Source: an uncultured Lachnospiraceae bacterium
Lineage (GTDB): Bacteria; Bacillota; Clostridia; Lachnospirales; Lachnospiraceae
Assembly (NCBI GenBank): GCA_900548905.1
Contig: URMK01000020.1
Span: 37,351-101,350 of the forward strand
Direction: 5' to 3'
Length of the DNA stretch: 64,000 nucleotides
In this document: piece by piece, positions 25,128 through 32,635 of the stretch
Layout of the letters: every line of letters begins with the position of its first letter
Numbering within the stretch: position 1 is the first letter of the stretch
Notes under the pieces: generated by a model
The model's database searches: none
Told to the model about the DNA's origin: nothing
What the model saw: only the letters and a program-made list of their open reading frames with translations
Position numbers and translations under genes: made by a program

Positions 25128-25249
25128 AAAACGCAGCAGTCCTAACGCTGTAAAGGACACAGCGTAAGGACTGGCGTTTTCAAGAAGCCCGGAGGGTATT
25201 AAAAAAAGACTGAAAAGGCCGATATAAGATCGGGGGATTCAGTCTTTTA
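25128..25249. terminator. Two tandem hairpins between cobS and the aminotransferase gene
   Basis: The gap 24918-25260 holds no gene. First hairpin: AGTCCT/AGGACT and ACGCTGT/ACAGCGT with outer AAAACG/CGTTTT (25128-25180). Second: AAAGACTGAA/TTCAGTCTTT (about 25205-25248). On the minus strand the second ends in TTTTTTT, making it a good terminator for cobS. Confidence 0.7.
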
Positions 25250-25260
25250 CATATCTGCTT

Positions 25261-26043
25261 TTACAGACTGGTAAAGTCCGTGGGCATCCGGTAAACAAGA
25301 AGCGCCATAAGGGGAATCAGGATTTCGCATACCTGGACGAAAAAGCTTGCTATGTCTTCGGTAATTCCTCCGAAATGCTTGAAGGCTACCCAGCAGTAGT
25401 AGAGGAAGGCTATGACGGCGCCTGCGATGCAGGCAAGGCCTACGGAAAGGTTCATGCGGAGCATGAAAAAGGCACAGGCAGCCGTATAAAGGATAAGTAT
25501 GGCGGCCACTGCTATTTTGGTTTTACCTTCCGGGACGTAGAGGGAGCATTTGCTTGTCTGGGAATGGCGCAGCCAGATGATGGAAAGGCCGTAGAGGGAA
25601 CGGGACAGGATAAAGCCAAGGGCTACAACGGGCCATCCGTCTATGGGCATTTCACTCCAAAGCCCAACTATAATCAGGAAATAGCTGACACAGGTGATGA
25701 TGGCAAAATAGCCGCTGTGGGAGTCCTGAAGGATTTCCAGCTTGCCTTTTCTGGGCTGATGGGAAGAAAGAGCGTCAACGGTACGGAAAAATCCGTCCAT
25801 AAAAGCTCCGCTGGAGAGAAGGAGGGGTATCATTACACAGACTACGGAACGGAGGAATTCATAGTCCAGAAGGTAAGGATGGACAATTCTCCATTCCGTG
25901 ATAAGGAATGCAATTACGGCCCCGACCCAGGGGACAAAACAAAGAATGTATTTCATGTTGTCTTTTGTCTTGTCTATCTGGCGGGCGGGTATTATGGAAT
26001 ACATGGAAAAAGCCAAACGTAAACTGTTCCAGATCTGTTTCAT
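25261..26043 (-). CDS. cobS: Adenosylcobinamide-GDP ribazoletransferase
   Basis: A 260-residue membrane enzyme that joins alpha-ribazole to adenosylcobinamide-GDP, the last assembly step of cobalamin. The family motif appears as FMDGFFRTVDALSSHQPRKG and KLEILQDSHSGYFAII, followed by several hydrophobic segments. No other cobalamin gene and no B12 riboswitch is visible nearby, so it is a stand-alone copy here; such copies often serve corrinoid salvage. The start follows GGAGCGACAGT. Confidence 0.9.
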   Translation of the reverse strand: MKQIWNSLRLAFSMYSIIPARQIDKTKDNMKYILCFVPWVGAVIAFLITEWRIVHPYLLDYEFLRSVVCVMIPLLLSSGAFMDGFFRTVDALSSHQPRKGKLEILQDSHSGYFAIITCVSYFLIIVGLWSEMPIDGWPVVALGFILSRSLYGLSIIWLRHSQTSKCSLYVPEGKTKIAVAAILILYTAACAFFMLRMNLSVGLACIAGAVIAFLYYCWVAFKHFGGITEDIASFFVQVCEILIPLMALLVYRMPTDFTSL

Positions 26044-26101
26044 ACTGTCGCTCCTGTCTCTTTTGTATATACAGTGTTTTTATACATGGTGCGGCGGGAT
26101 T

Positions 26102-27295
26102 TTACTCTATAACCACATCATCGGCGTATTCGTCCCATATCAGGCATATCCACGTCTTTCCCTGACTGAGTTCGATGGGGTTTCCGTCTTTATCCACATA
26201 GTAAGCGGGATCGGTGTCTGCATAACGGGACCAGGTCCCTTCTGTCATTTTACCCTGGGTGAAAACCTGGACCTTCATGTTATTGTCCCCGTGGCAGCCA
26301 AAAGCGAGGTAGTCGTTTTCATCTCTTACTTCACCGTAGCAATACTGGAAAATGACGTTGTCATAAGCCAGCTGATCTCCGGTGCTTTCATCGATATGGG
26401 GGCCGCCGTATTGGTAACGGTAATATTTCCCGTCCTTCTGGCTGTATTCAAAGTATGCCCGGACCTTGCTGAAGCCGTTGGCAAGATTGGGTTCCTTTCC
26501 TCCCGGATAGAGAAGAAGAGCCTCCTTACCGTCGGTGTTGTCCGGTTTCCGGCCATCCGGGGCAAAAGCGAATTTAGGCTTATGGGTATCATGATAGGTC
26601 TGGCTGTAGCCGAATTTTTTAATGTCTTTCTGCAGCCCCTGGATGTCGATATATACATTATGGGGAGCCTTCCTTTCGGAGGTCCGCAGAAAGGTGCTGG
26701 ACGCAGGATGGTCAATACCTGCAACGGCTCCGCTGATATTGTCCACACGGTCGCTGTTAAGCAGTTCCCCCACATAAGGGGTGGCCTGTCCGAAATGGGC
26801 GTAAATGGCATCGAATTCCAGGGCACAATAGACAAAATAGTCTCTGCTGCTTCTGATATAACCGATGCGGTCCATATCCTGGTAGTTTTCAAAAAGCCCC
26901 ATCAATCTGGTGATACGGCCTTCCACGGGCGCTTCATAGACAATGGAGGCACGGCCGATACCCGTCTGGGGGCAGCCTTCTATAATATTGTTGAACATCA
27001 CGGCAAGGGGTCTTTGGTTCACCTGTCCGGATTCCATTTTTTCTCCGGTAAGGAAGCTATGTTCGCCGTCATTTAGAACCTTGGAAGCTTCTTTGTCATG
27101 GGTAACGGCTCCTGTTTCATTGGCTTCCGCCTGTTCGCTGGCGCTGACTGACTGGGATTGCCCGGCTGTTTCCGATTCGGCCGGCTGTTCCCCGTTTTTG
27201 CCGCAGCCCGCAAGCATCGCAACACCTAACAGCAGCGCAGTAAATAAAACGGTATTCCGGCGTATCTTCCCTGTAATCATTTGGTTTTTTTTCAT
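26102..27295 (-). CDS. DUF3048 family lipoprotein (YerB-like)
   Basis: A 397-residue exported lipoprotein. The signal peptide ends in the lipobox LAGC with Cys31, followed by a Ser/Thr/Glu-rich linker to about residue 75. The DUF3048 core follows, with PLAVMFNNIIEGCPQTGIGR, YEAPVEGRITRLMGLFENY and RSSRDYFVYCALEFDAIYAH. The function of the family is unknown; Bacillus YerB is a member. The start has AGGAGAAACAC in front. A second ATG at 27280 is possible. Confidence 0.88.
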   Translation of the reverse strand: MKKNQMITGKIRRNTVLFTALLLGVAMLAGCGKNGEQPAESETAGQSQSVSASEQAEANETGAVTHDKEASKVLNDGEHSFLTGEKMESGQVNQRPLAVMFNNIIEGCPQTGIGRASIVYEAPVEGRITRLMGLFENYQDMDRIGYIRSSRDYFVYCALEFDAIYAHFGQATPYVGELLNSDRVDNISGAVAGIDHPASSTFLRTSERKAPHNVYIDIQGLQKDIKKFGYSQTYHDTHKPKFAFAPDGRKPDNTDGKEALLLYPGGKEPNLANGFSKVRAYFEYSQKDGKYYRYQYGGPHIDESTGDQLAYDNVIFQYCYGEVRDENDYLAFGCHGDNNMKVQVFTQGKMTEGTWSRYADTDPAYYVDKDGNPIELSQGKTWICLIWDEYADDVVIE

Positions 27296-27466
27296 GTGTT
27301 TCTCCTATAAAAACGACTCCCGGCAAGAGGTTATTTCCCTTTCACCCGGCTTCTGTGATTTTCTCATTGGCTGTTGCATCCTGTGGCAATTTACCGTTCT
27401 AAAGTCCGTAAAGTCTATGATATTGTACTCCGCAGGTTCCTGAAAGTCCAGTAAATTATGAAATTC

Positions 27467-29098
27467 TTAATGAATTAAACGGCATTTTTCTGCGATTCTT
27501 ACAAATAATGTCCCCTTCGGAAGAGCGAGTAGATCCTTTCTTCCCACGGCGCCCATTTTGATAGTGAGAATGAAGTAAATGGGGACCGCTACTATAATAG
27601 CCGCCGCCAGGCATACTACATTAATATGGATGAGCAGGTACAGGCCCTGGTAAACACCAAAAGCTGCAGCGCCCATAAGCACGGCGGCCCATCCGGGAAG
27701 AAGGAAGGTTTTTATAATTTCCTGCTTATATTTCAATTCTTTTTTCACGGAGATACCGTTTAGTATACACATCAGGAAGGAATACAGGACGGTGGCAATA
27801 ACCAATGTATAAAGCCCTAAATCCGTGGTCAGGAGAAGGGGGACCAGCACCACCGTCTGGATTACCAGTGCTACCGCCGCATTGATTACCGGCAGGTTCA
27901 CCTTTCCAATCCCCTGGAGGACCGCATTGCTGATAGTGGAGAGGGCATAGAAAATGATGCTGATGCTCATGGCGGCAAGCAGATAGGATACGGTATCCAC
28001 GGACGATTTCTGGGGATACAGGAGCAAAGTCACGGGTTTTGCCAGCACTGTCAGGCCCACGGCGGAAGGGATGGAAAGGAACATGGTCGTTTTAATCGCG
28101 GTGCCTATGCGCCTGTTGGTACCTGTAATATCTCCCTGGGCGAAGCTTCCGGAAATACCGGGAATCATGGCGGAGGACATGGCAGAGGCAATAGCGATGG
28201 GGATGTTGGATATCTGTTTGGCCTTGCCGCTGAACAGCCCATACTGGGTATAGGCCTGCGCTTCGGTAAAGCCTTTCACATTCTCCATAATCCTGGTATA
28301 TATGGTAAGGTTCAAAGACGTATTAAAGTTATAAATGAAGGTGCTTAATATAACCGGAGTCACCATGGTAATGATGATTTTATACACTTCCCCGGTGCTC
28401 AGAAGCCGGGAGGATCGGTCTCTTTTCACCTTACGGCTAATATACTCTTTATTCAGTACGAACACGCCCAGCATGAATAACAGGGCGATTATTACGCCGG
28501 ATCCGGTGCCGATTGCACTGCCCGACGCCCCGTATACAGCCTGGGTGGTGGTATCCGAACCCGATACGGCTTTTATCAGAAGGAACGCCGCCAGTATGCT
28601 GACCACCGCATTCAGGATCTGCTCCACAATCTGGGAAAAGGAGGTGGGCACCATCGTACCGTGCGCCTGGAAATACCCCCGCAGAACCCCTAAAAGGCCG
28701 GAAAAGAATATGGTGGGGGCAAAAATACGCAGGACAGGTATGGAATTCCCGCCTACCAGGAAGCCAGCGCCGAAAAAGGTGAAAAGGCTGGCAAGCCCGC
28801 CCACCACCACCACATAGCCGATGGCGCAGTGGAAAATTTTCTGGGCATTCCGGTATTCCTTTAATGCGAGTCTCTGGGCGATGACCTTGGAAATCGCAGA
28901 AGGGATGCTGTAGGAGGAAACAAGAAGAATAATCGTGTAAATCTCGTAAGCGGATGAATAATATCCGTTTCCTTCGTCTCCGATAACGGCGGCCAGCGGA
29001 CTTCTGTATAAAATTCCTATGATTCGGCATATAATCCCGGCTGCTGCCAGGATCCCCGCCTGCATAACAAAGCTGTTGCTGTTTTTCTTATTCCCCAT
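27467..29098 (-). CDS. Polysaccharide/lipid flippase (SpoVB/MurJ-like, MVF family)
   Basis: A 543-residue protein with about fourteen hydrophobic segments in the MOP superfamily. AGIICRIIGILYRSPLAAVIGDEGNGYY and FGAGFLVGG match SpoVB and polysaccharide-biosynthesis flippases. It would flip lipid-linked precursors of peptidoglycan or an exopolysaccharide. The two genes after it encode an AlgX-like protein and an MBOAT acyltransferase, which favours an exopolysaccharide. A sporulation role (SpoVB) cannot be excluded. Start after AGGTGG. Confidence 0.88.
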   Translation of the reverse strand: MGNKKNSNSFVMQAGILAAAGIICRIIGILYRSPLAAVIGDEGNGYYSSAYEIYTIILLVSSYSIPSAISKVIAQRLALKEYRNAQKIFHCAIGYVVVVGGLASLFTFFGAGFLVGGNSIPVLRIFAPTIFFSGLLGVLRGYFQAHGTMVPTSFSQIVEQILNAVVSILAAFLLIKAVSGSDTTTQAVYGASGSAIGTGSGVIIALLFMLGVFVLNKEYISRKVKRDRSSRLLSTGEVYKIIITMVTPVILSTFIYNFNTSLNLTIYTRIMENVKGFTEAQAYTQYGLFSGKAKQISNIPIAIASAMSSAMIPGISGSFAQGDITGTNRRIGTAIKTTMFLSIPSAVGLTVLAKPVTLLLYPQKSSVDTVSYLLAAMSISIIFYALSTISNAVLQGIGKVNLPVINAAVALVIQTVVLVPLLLTTDLGLYTLVIATVLYSFLMCILNGISVKKELKYKQEIIKTFLLPGWAAVLMGAAAFGVYQGLYLLIHINVVCLAAAIIVAVPIYFILTIKMGAVGRKDLLALPKGTLFVRIAEKCRLIH

Positions 29099-29123
29099 AT
29101 ATTATCCACCTGTTTGCAATTGT

Positions 29124-30224
29124 TTACTCCGAAAGGCGGAAAGAAAGCAGGGCATCCAGCCTTCGTTCCACAACCTCATAAACAAAAATATCCGGCTGCT
29201 GTTCATCGATCATCGACTGTTCAAAACATCCGTTCCAATGGGGCATATACGTATACGCGAAATTGGAGGCAAGCACCGGGGCCATTCCCCCTGCAAAGGA
29301 ATCCCTTACAAGGAAAAGACGCCTTCTGTCCGGAGCATCTGACTGGTATATCAGCTCTGTGGCGTCTATCGCCTGGATTACCGTAAGATTATTGGTCGGA
29401 TACCCCGTTACATCGTAGCTAACCTCGGCAGGCTTTTTTTCTTTATAATAGTCCCGCAGATTCATCATATTCGCCAGATCGTATCCGGAGAAGTCATTGG
29501 GTGTAATTGTCAGCTCTTCCACCCGGGGTATCTGTATTCCCAGCTCACCAAGGAGGGACTTGGCACCGATATAGGCCCCCAGGTAATTCCAGTGGGTATC
29601 ATAATGCCAATACAGATCATACTGATCCTTATAGGCCATCAGATCTTCTTTGGGGTAGACGATCCGGATCCCTGTTTCCTCACGCAGATAGGAAATCACC
29701 TGCTCCGCCCTGGTCAGTTCTCCCCTTTTGCGGATATAGTCAGGGAGGTTATCCGAATAAATCTCTTCCTTATTAGAAGGGATCATGAGGATAAATTCAA
29801 TGCCTCTGGCCTCCAGATAGGCTTTGGTACTCAGCATATTGTCCTTAATCAGTTCCAGCTGTTCCCGGCTGTAAAGATTGGTTCCCTTATAATCTTCAAT
29901 ACTTCCCTCATCCGTAAAAAACAGCCAGTCATTTTTTCCCAATACCACGCTTGCGGAAGAAGAATCCCCGAAAACATTCATATTCAGGATGCTGTTGGCT
30001 TCTATCATCTGGCTTCTGAAGGCCAGATGATCGTTATAATAGCTGTTGTATTCCGATGCAAAAGTATGCAGGTTATCCCGGGAAAGCTCCGGTTTCTCCG
30101 TCAGCTGCCTGTTTTCCGTATTTTCGGTATTCAAAGAAGGTTCCAAAAAAAAGTAAATAACCCTGGGTCCTATCATAAGCAGGGCAAATATAATTATCCA
30201 CGCCGCCGCCTTTTTTTTCGACAT
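29124..30224 (-). CDS. DHHW family protein (AlgX/AlgJ-like SGNH fold)
   Basis: A 366-residue protein with one N-terminal membrane anchor (about 7-27) and an extracytoplasmic catalytic part. Visible motifs: WLFFTDEGSIEDYKG; YDTHWNYLGAYIG with the Asp-x-His pair; and LVRDSFAGGMAP with the candidate nucleophile serine. These match AlgX/AlgJ and PatB enzymes, which O-acetylate alginate or peptidoglycan with an MBOAT partner. That partner follows directly, 34 bases on. Start after AAAGGAG. Confidence 0.87.
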   Translation of the reverse strand: MSKKKAAAWIIIFALLMIGPRVIYFFLEPSLNTENTENRQLTEKPELSRDNLHTFASEYNSYYNDHLAFRSQMIEANSILNMNVFGDSSSASVVLGKNDWLFFTDEGSIEDYKGTNLYSREQLELIKDNMLSTKAYLEARGIEFILMIPSNKEEIYSDNLPDYIRKRGELTRAEQVISYLREETGIRIVYPKEDLMAYKDQYDLYWHYDTHWNYLGAYIGAKSLLGELGIQIPRVEELTITPNDFSGYDLANMMNLRDYYKEKKPAEVSYDVTGYPTNNLTVIQAIDATELIYQSDAPDRRRLFLVRDSFAGGMAPVLASNFAYTYMPHWNGCFEQSMIDEQQPDIFVYEVVERRLDALLSFRLSE

Positions 30225-30257
30225 ATACCGCTCCTTTCGTATCAGATAAAACTTGCG

Positions 30258-31670
30258 TTAGAAATTCATGTAAATAAATGCACTGTAGGTGCTGCTCACC
30301 ATAAGCAGCATACTGTAGGCCAGAAGCAGCATACAGAATACCAGCTCCGCCGTGCTGTTCTTAAATTTTTCCGCCCGGGGAGTGATTTTAACCGCCGCTT
30401 TCTGCAGAAGGCCGCAGCCCAGGATACCGCATATTGCCAGGAAAAAAGCCCGGTTGGTCACAAGCTCCCGTACGGCATAGCCGGATGCGGTATACATCCA
30501 GGGAAGAAACATCCGCTTCAGGTACTGGAGGGTAAGTCCCACATCTCCCACACGGAAAAAGGTCCAGCCCACACACAGCACCAGTATGGTGTAGATATGC
30601 TTCACCACCTTCGTTTTTTCAAGGATTTTACCCAGTCCCAGACGCTCCAGGACCATAAAAACACCATGGAAAATACCCCAGCAGATAAAATCCCAGCTGG
30701 CGCCGTGCCACAGTCCGGTGGCAACAAAAATAATGGAAATATTAATATAGGTACGCACCTTGCCCTTCCGGTTCCCGCCCAGAGGGAAATACAGATATTC
30801 ACGGAACCAGGAGGTCAGAGAAATATGCCATCTGCGCCAGAAGTCGGTAATCGTGGAAGCAATATAGGGATAATTGAAGTTTTCCGTCAGCTGGAACCCG
30901 AACATTTTCCCCAGCCCCACCGCCATATCGGAATAGCCGGAAAAATCATAGTACAGCTGCAGAGAATAAAAAATAATGGCAATCCAGGCCAATACACCGT
31001 TTATATTACCCAAATCCAGCCCATATATCCGATCCACACAGGCTCCCAGTGTATCCGCGATAATAACCTTTTTGGCAAGTCCATATACAAAACGCCGGAC
31101 GCCCTCGCCCATAAGGGACAGGCTCTGTTGTCTCTGTGTCAGCTGTTTTTCAAAATCCCTGTATTTTTCAATCGGTCCCTGGGTGATTTTAGGGAAGAAG
31201 GAAAAATAGAGGGCCATATTCAGTATGTTTTTCTGCGCCGGGTATTTTTTCTTATACAGATCTATCAGATAGGTCATGGCCTGGAAGGTAAAAAAGGACA
31301 CGCCTAAAGGCAGGGCGATGTCTTTCATGGACAAAAGTTCCCTGCCGGATATTTTGTTTATCGTATTAATGAAAAAATTAAAGTATTTATAATATCCCAG
31401 GATACCTAAGTTTACAAGGATTCCGGCAATAAGAAGCGTTTTCCGCCTTCCCTGTCCATGCACGGCATCCATAAAAAGGCCCAGGGCGAAGTTGGCCAGT
31501 ATAGAGACAAGAAGCAGCCACATATACCTGGGCTCACCCCATGCATAAAAAAGCAGGCTGGCTGCAAGCAAAAGAATATTCTGAAGCTTCCTGCTCTTCC
31601 CCGCAATTTTATCCAGTATAAACACTATGGGCAAAAAAGCCCACAAAAACAACATCGAGCTGAATACCAT
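30258..31670 (-). CDS. MBOAT family O-acyltransferase (AlgI/DltB-like)
   Basis: A 470-residue membrane-bound O-acyltransferase. The conserved segments HISLTSWFREYLYFPLGGNR and the active-site histidine in GLWHGASWDFICWGIFHG are intact. About eleven hydrophobic segments are seen. MBOATs of this type move acyl groups across the membrane to an SGNH partner; the DHHW protein encoded next to it is the evident one. Although it is drawn last by coordinates, on the minus strand it is the first gene of the MBOAT-DHHW-flippase run. DltB is less likely because no dltA, dltC or dltD is present. Confidence 0.93.
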   Translation of the reverse strand: MVFSSMLFLWAFLPIVFILDKIAGKSRKLQNILLLAASLLFYAWGEPRYMWLLLVSILANFALGLFMDAVHGQGRRKTLLIAGILVNLGILGYYKYFNFFINTINKISGRELLSMKDIALPLGVSFFTFQAMTYLIDLYKKKYPAQKNILNMALYFSFFPKITQGPIEKYRDFEKQLTQRQQSLSLMGEGVRRFVYGLAKKVIIADTLGACVDRIYGLDLGNINGVLAWIAIIFYSLQLYYDFSGYSDMAVGLGKMFGFQLTENFNYPYIASTITDFWRRWHISLTSWFREYLYFPLGGNRKGKVRTYINISIIFVATGLWHGASWDFICWGIFHGVFMVLERLGLGKILEKTKVVKHIYTILVLCVGWTFFRVGDVGLTLQYLKRMFLPWMYTASGYAVRELVTNRAFFLAICGILGCGLLQKAAVKITPRAEKFKNSTAELVFCMLLLAYSMLLMVSSTYSAFIYMNF

Positions 31671-31754
31671 TCTCTTTTCTCCATCTTCTTTTGTGCTTCC
31701 GGTACTTTAATGAATCCCTGTCTTTTACTTATTATAAACGGTAGAAGATATTTT

Positions 31755-32477
31755 TCAAACCTTTTTTGTGAGATCCCGTACCACCTCTCCGGCGGCAATC
31801 AAACCTGCGACACTGGGGACAAAGGCAATACTTCCGGGAATGGAACGGCGGCACGAAGCAGTGTCCTCCAATGCCGGAGTTTCCTTTGGCTTCATCGCCT
31901 CCTCTTTGGAGTATACCACCTTCACATCCTTTATTCCCCTTGCCTTCAGTTCCCTGCGCATAACCCTTGCGAGAGGGCATACGCTTGTCTGGTAAATATC
32001 CGCCACCTCAAAACGGGTGGGATCCATCTTGTTGCCGGCCCCCATACTGCTGATAACCGGCACACCGGCCTGTTTGGCACGGACGATCAGTTCCAGCTTG
32101 GCCGTTACCGTATCCACGGCATCCACCACATAATTATAGGAAGAGAAATCAAAATCATCCGCATTCTCCGGCAGGAAAAAACATTCCCTGGTCTCCACCA
32201 GAGCCTGGGGATTGATGGAAAGGATACGTTCCTTCATCACCTGGGTTTTGTATCTGCCCACGGTATCCAGGGTTGCAATAATCTGACGGTTCAGATTGGA
32301 AAGAGCCACCTTGTCATTATCCACCAGAAGGAAATGGCCCACACCGCTCCGGGCCAGCGCTTCCGCCGTATAGCCTCCCACGCCTCCGATACCGAATACG
32401 GCCACCTTTGACCGGTTTAATATATCGATTCCTTCTTGTCCCAGAAGAAGGGCTGTTCTTGTAAATTGTTCCTGCAT
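31755..32477 (-). CDS. tcdA: tRNA threonylcarbamoyladenosine dehydratase
   Basis: A 240-residue E1-like enzyme of the ThiF/MoeB family that cyclises t6A37 to ct6A using ATP. The nucleotide-binding loop GIGGVGGYTAEALARSGVG and the block LVDNDKVALSNLNRQI are clear. YVVDAVDTVTAKLELI and SSMGAGNKMDPTRF fit TcdA (CsdL) better than ThiF or MoeB. Another t6A-modifying enzyme, MtaB, is at 2.0-3.5 kb. Start after TGAGGAAAAACC. Confidence 0.92.
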   Translation of the reverse strand: MQEQFTRTALLLGQEGIDILNRSKVAVFGIGGVGGYTAEALARSGVGHFLLVDNDKVALSNLNRQIIATLDTVGRYKTQVMKERILSINPQALVETRECFFLPENADDFDFSSYNYVVDAVDTVTAKLELIVRAKQAGVPVISSMGAGNKMDPTRFEVADIYQTSVCPLARVMRRELKARGIKDVKVVYSKEEAMKPKETPALEDTASCRRSIPGSIAFVPSVAGLIAAGEVVRDLTKKV

Positions 32478-32561
32478 GGTTTTTCCTCAGCATTTTCAGT
32501 TTCTTATTACGAAAGGGCAGTTTATTATACCATTCCTCCATTAAATCTGTCTATGTCTACA

Positions 32562-32620
32562 TAAAAAGAGAGCCTTTTGTGTTCCGACGCTTTACAGCGT
32601 CAGACCCAAAAGTCCCTCTG
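32562..32620 (-). terminator. Terminator of the first carbohydrate operon
   Basis: On the minus strand GACGCT/AGCGTC, CTTTTG/CAAAAG and AGAGGG/CTCTC build a stem interrupted by small bulges, followed by TTTTTAT (32562-32567). It lies just after the GH2 stop codon. Confidence 0.75.
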
Positions 32621-32635
32621 TTTAATTAAAGTTTG

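Noticed and set aside
25128..25249. Small RNA gene between cobS and the aminotransferase gene
   Set aside because: The two hairpins are better explained as terminators, and no promoter was seen in front of them.
29592..31307. 571-codon open frame on the plus strand
   Set aside because: It is antisense to the DHHW and MBOAT genes and has shadow-type composition without any recognisable domain.
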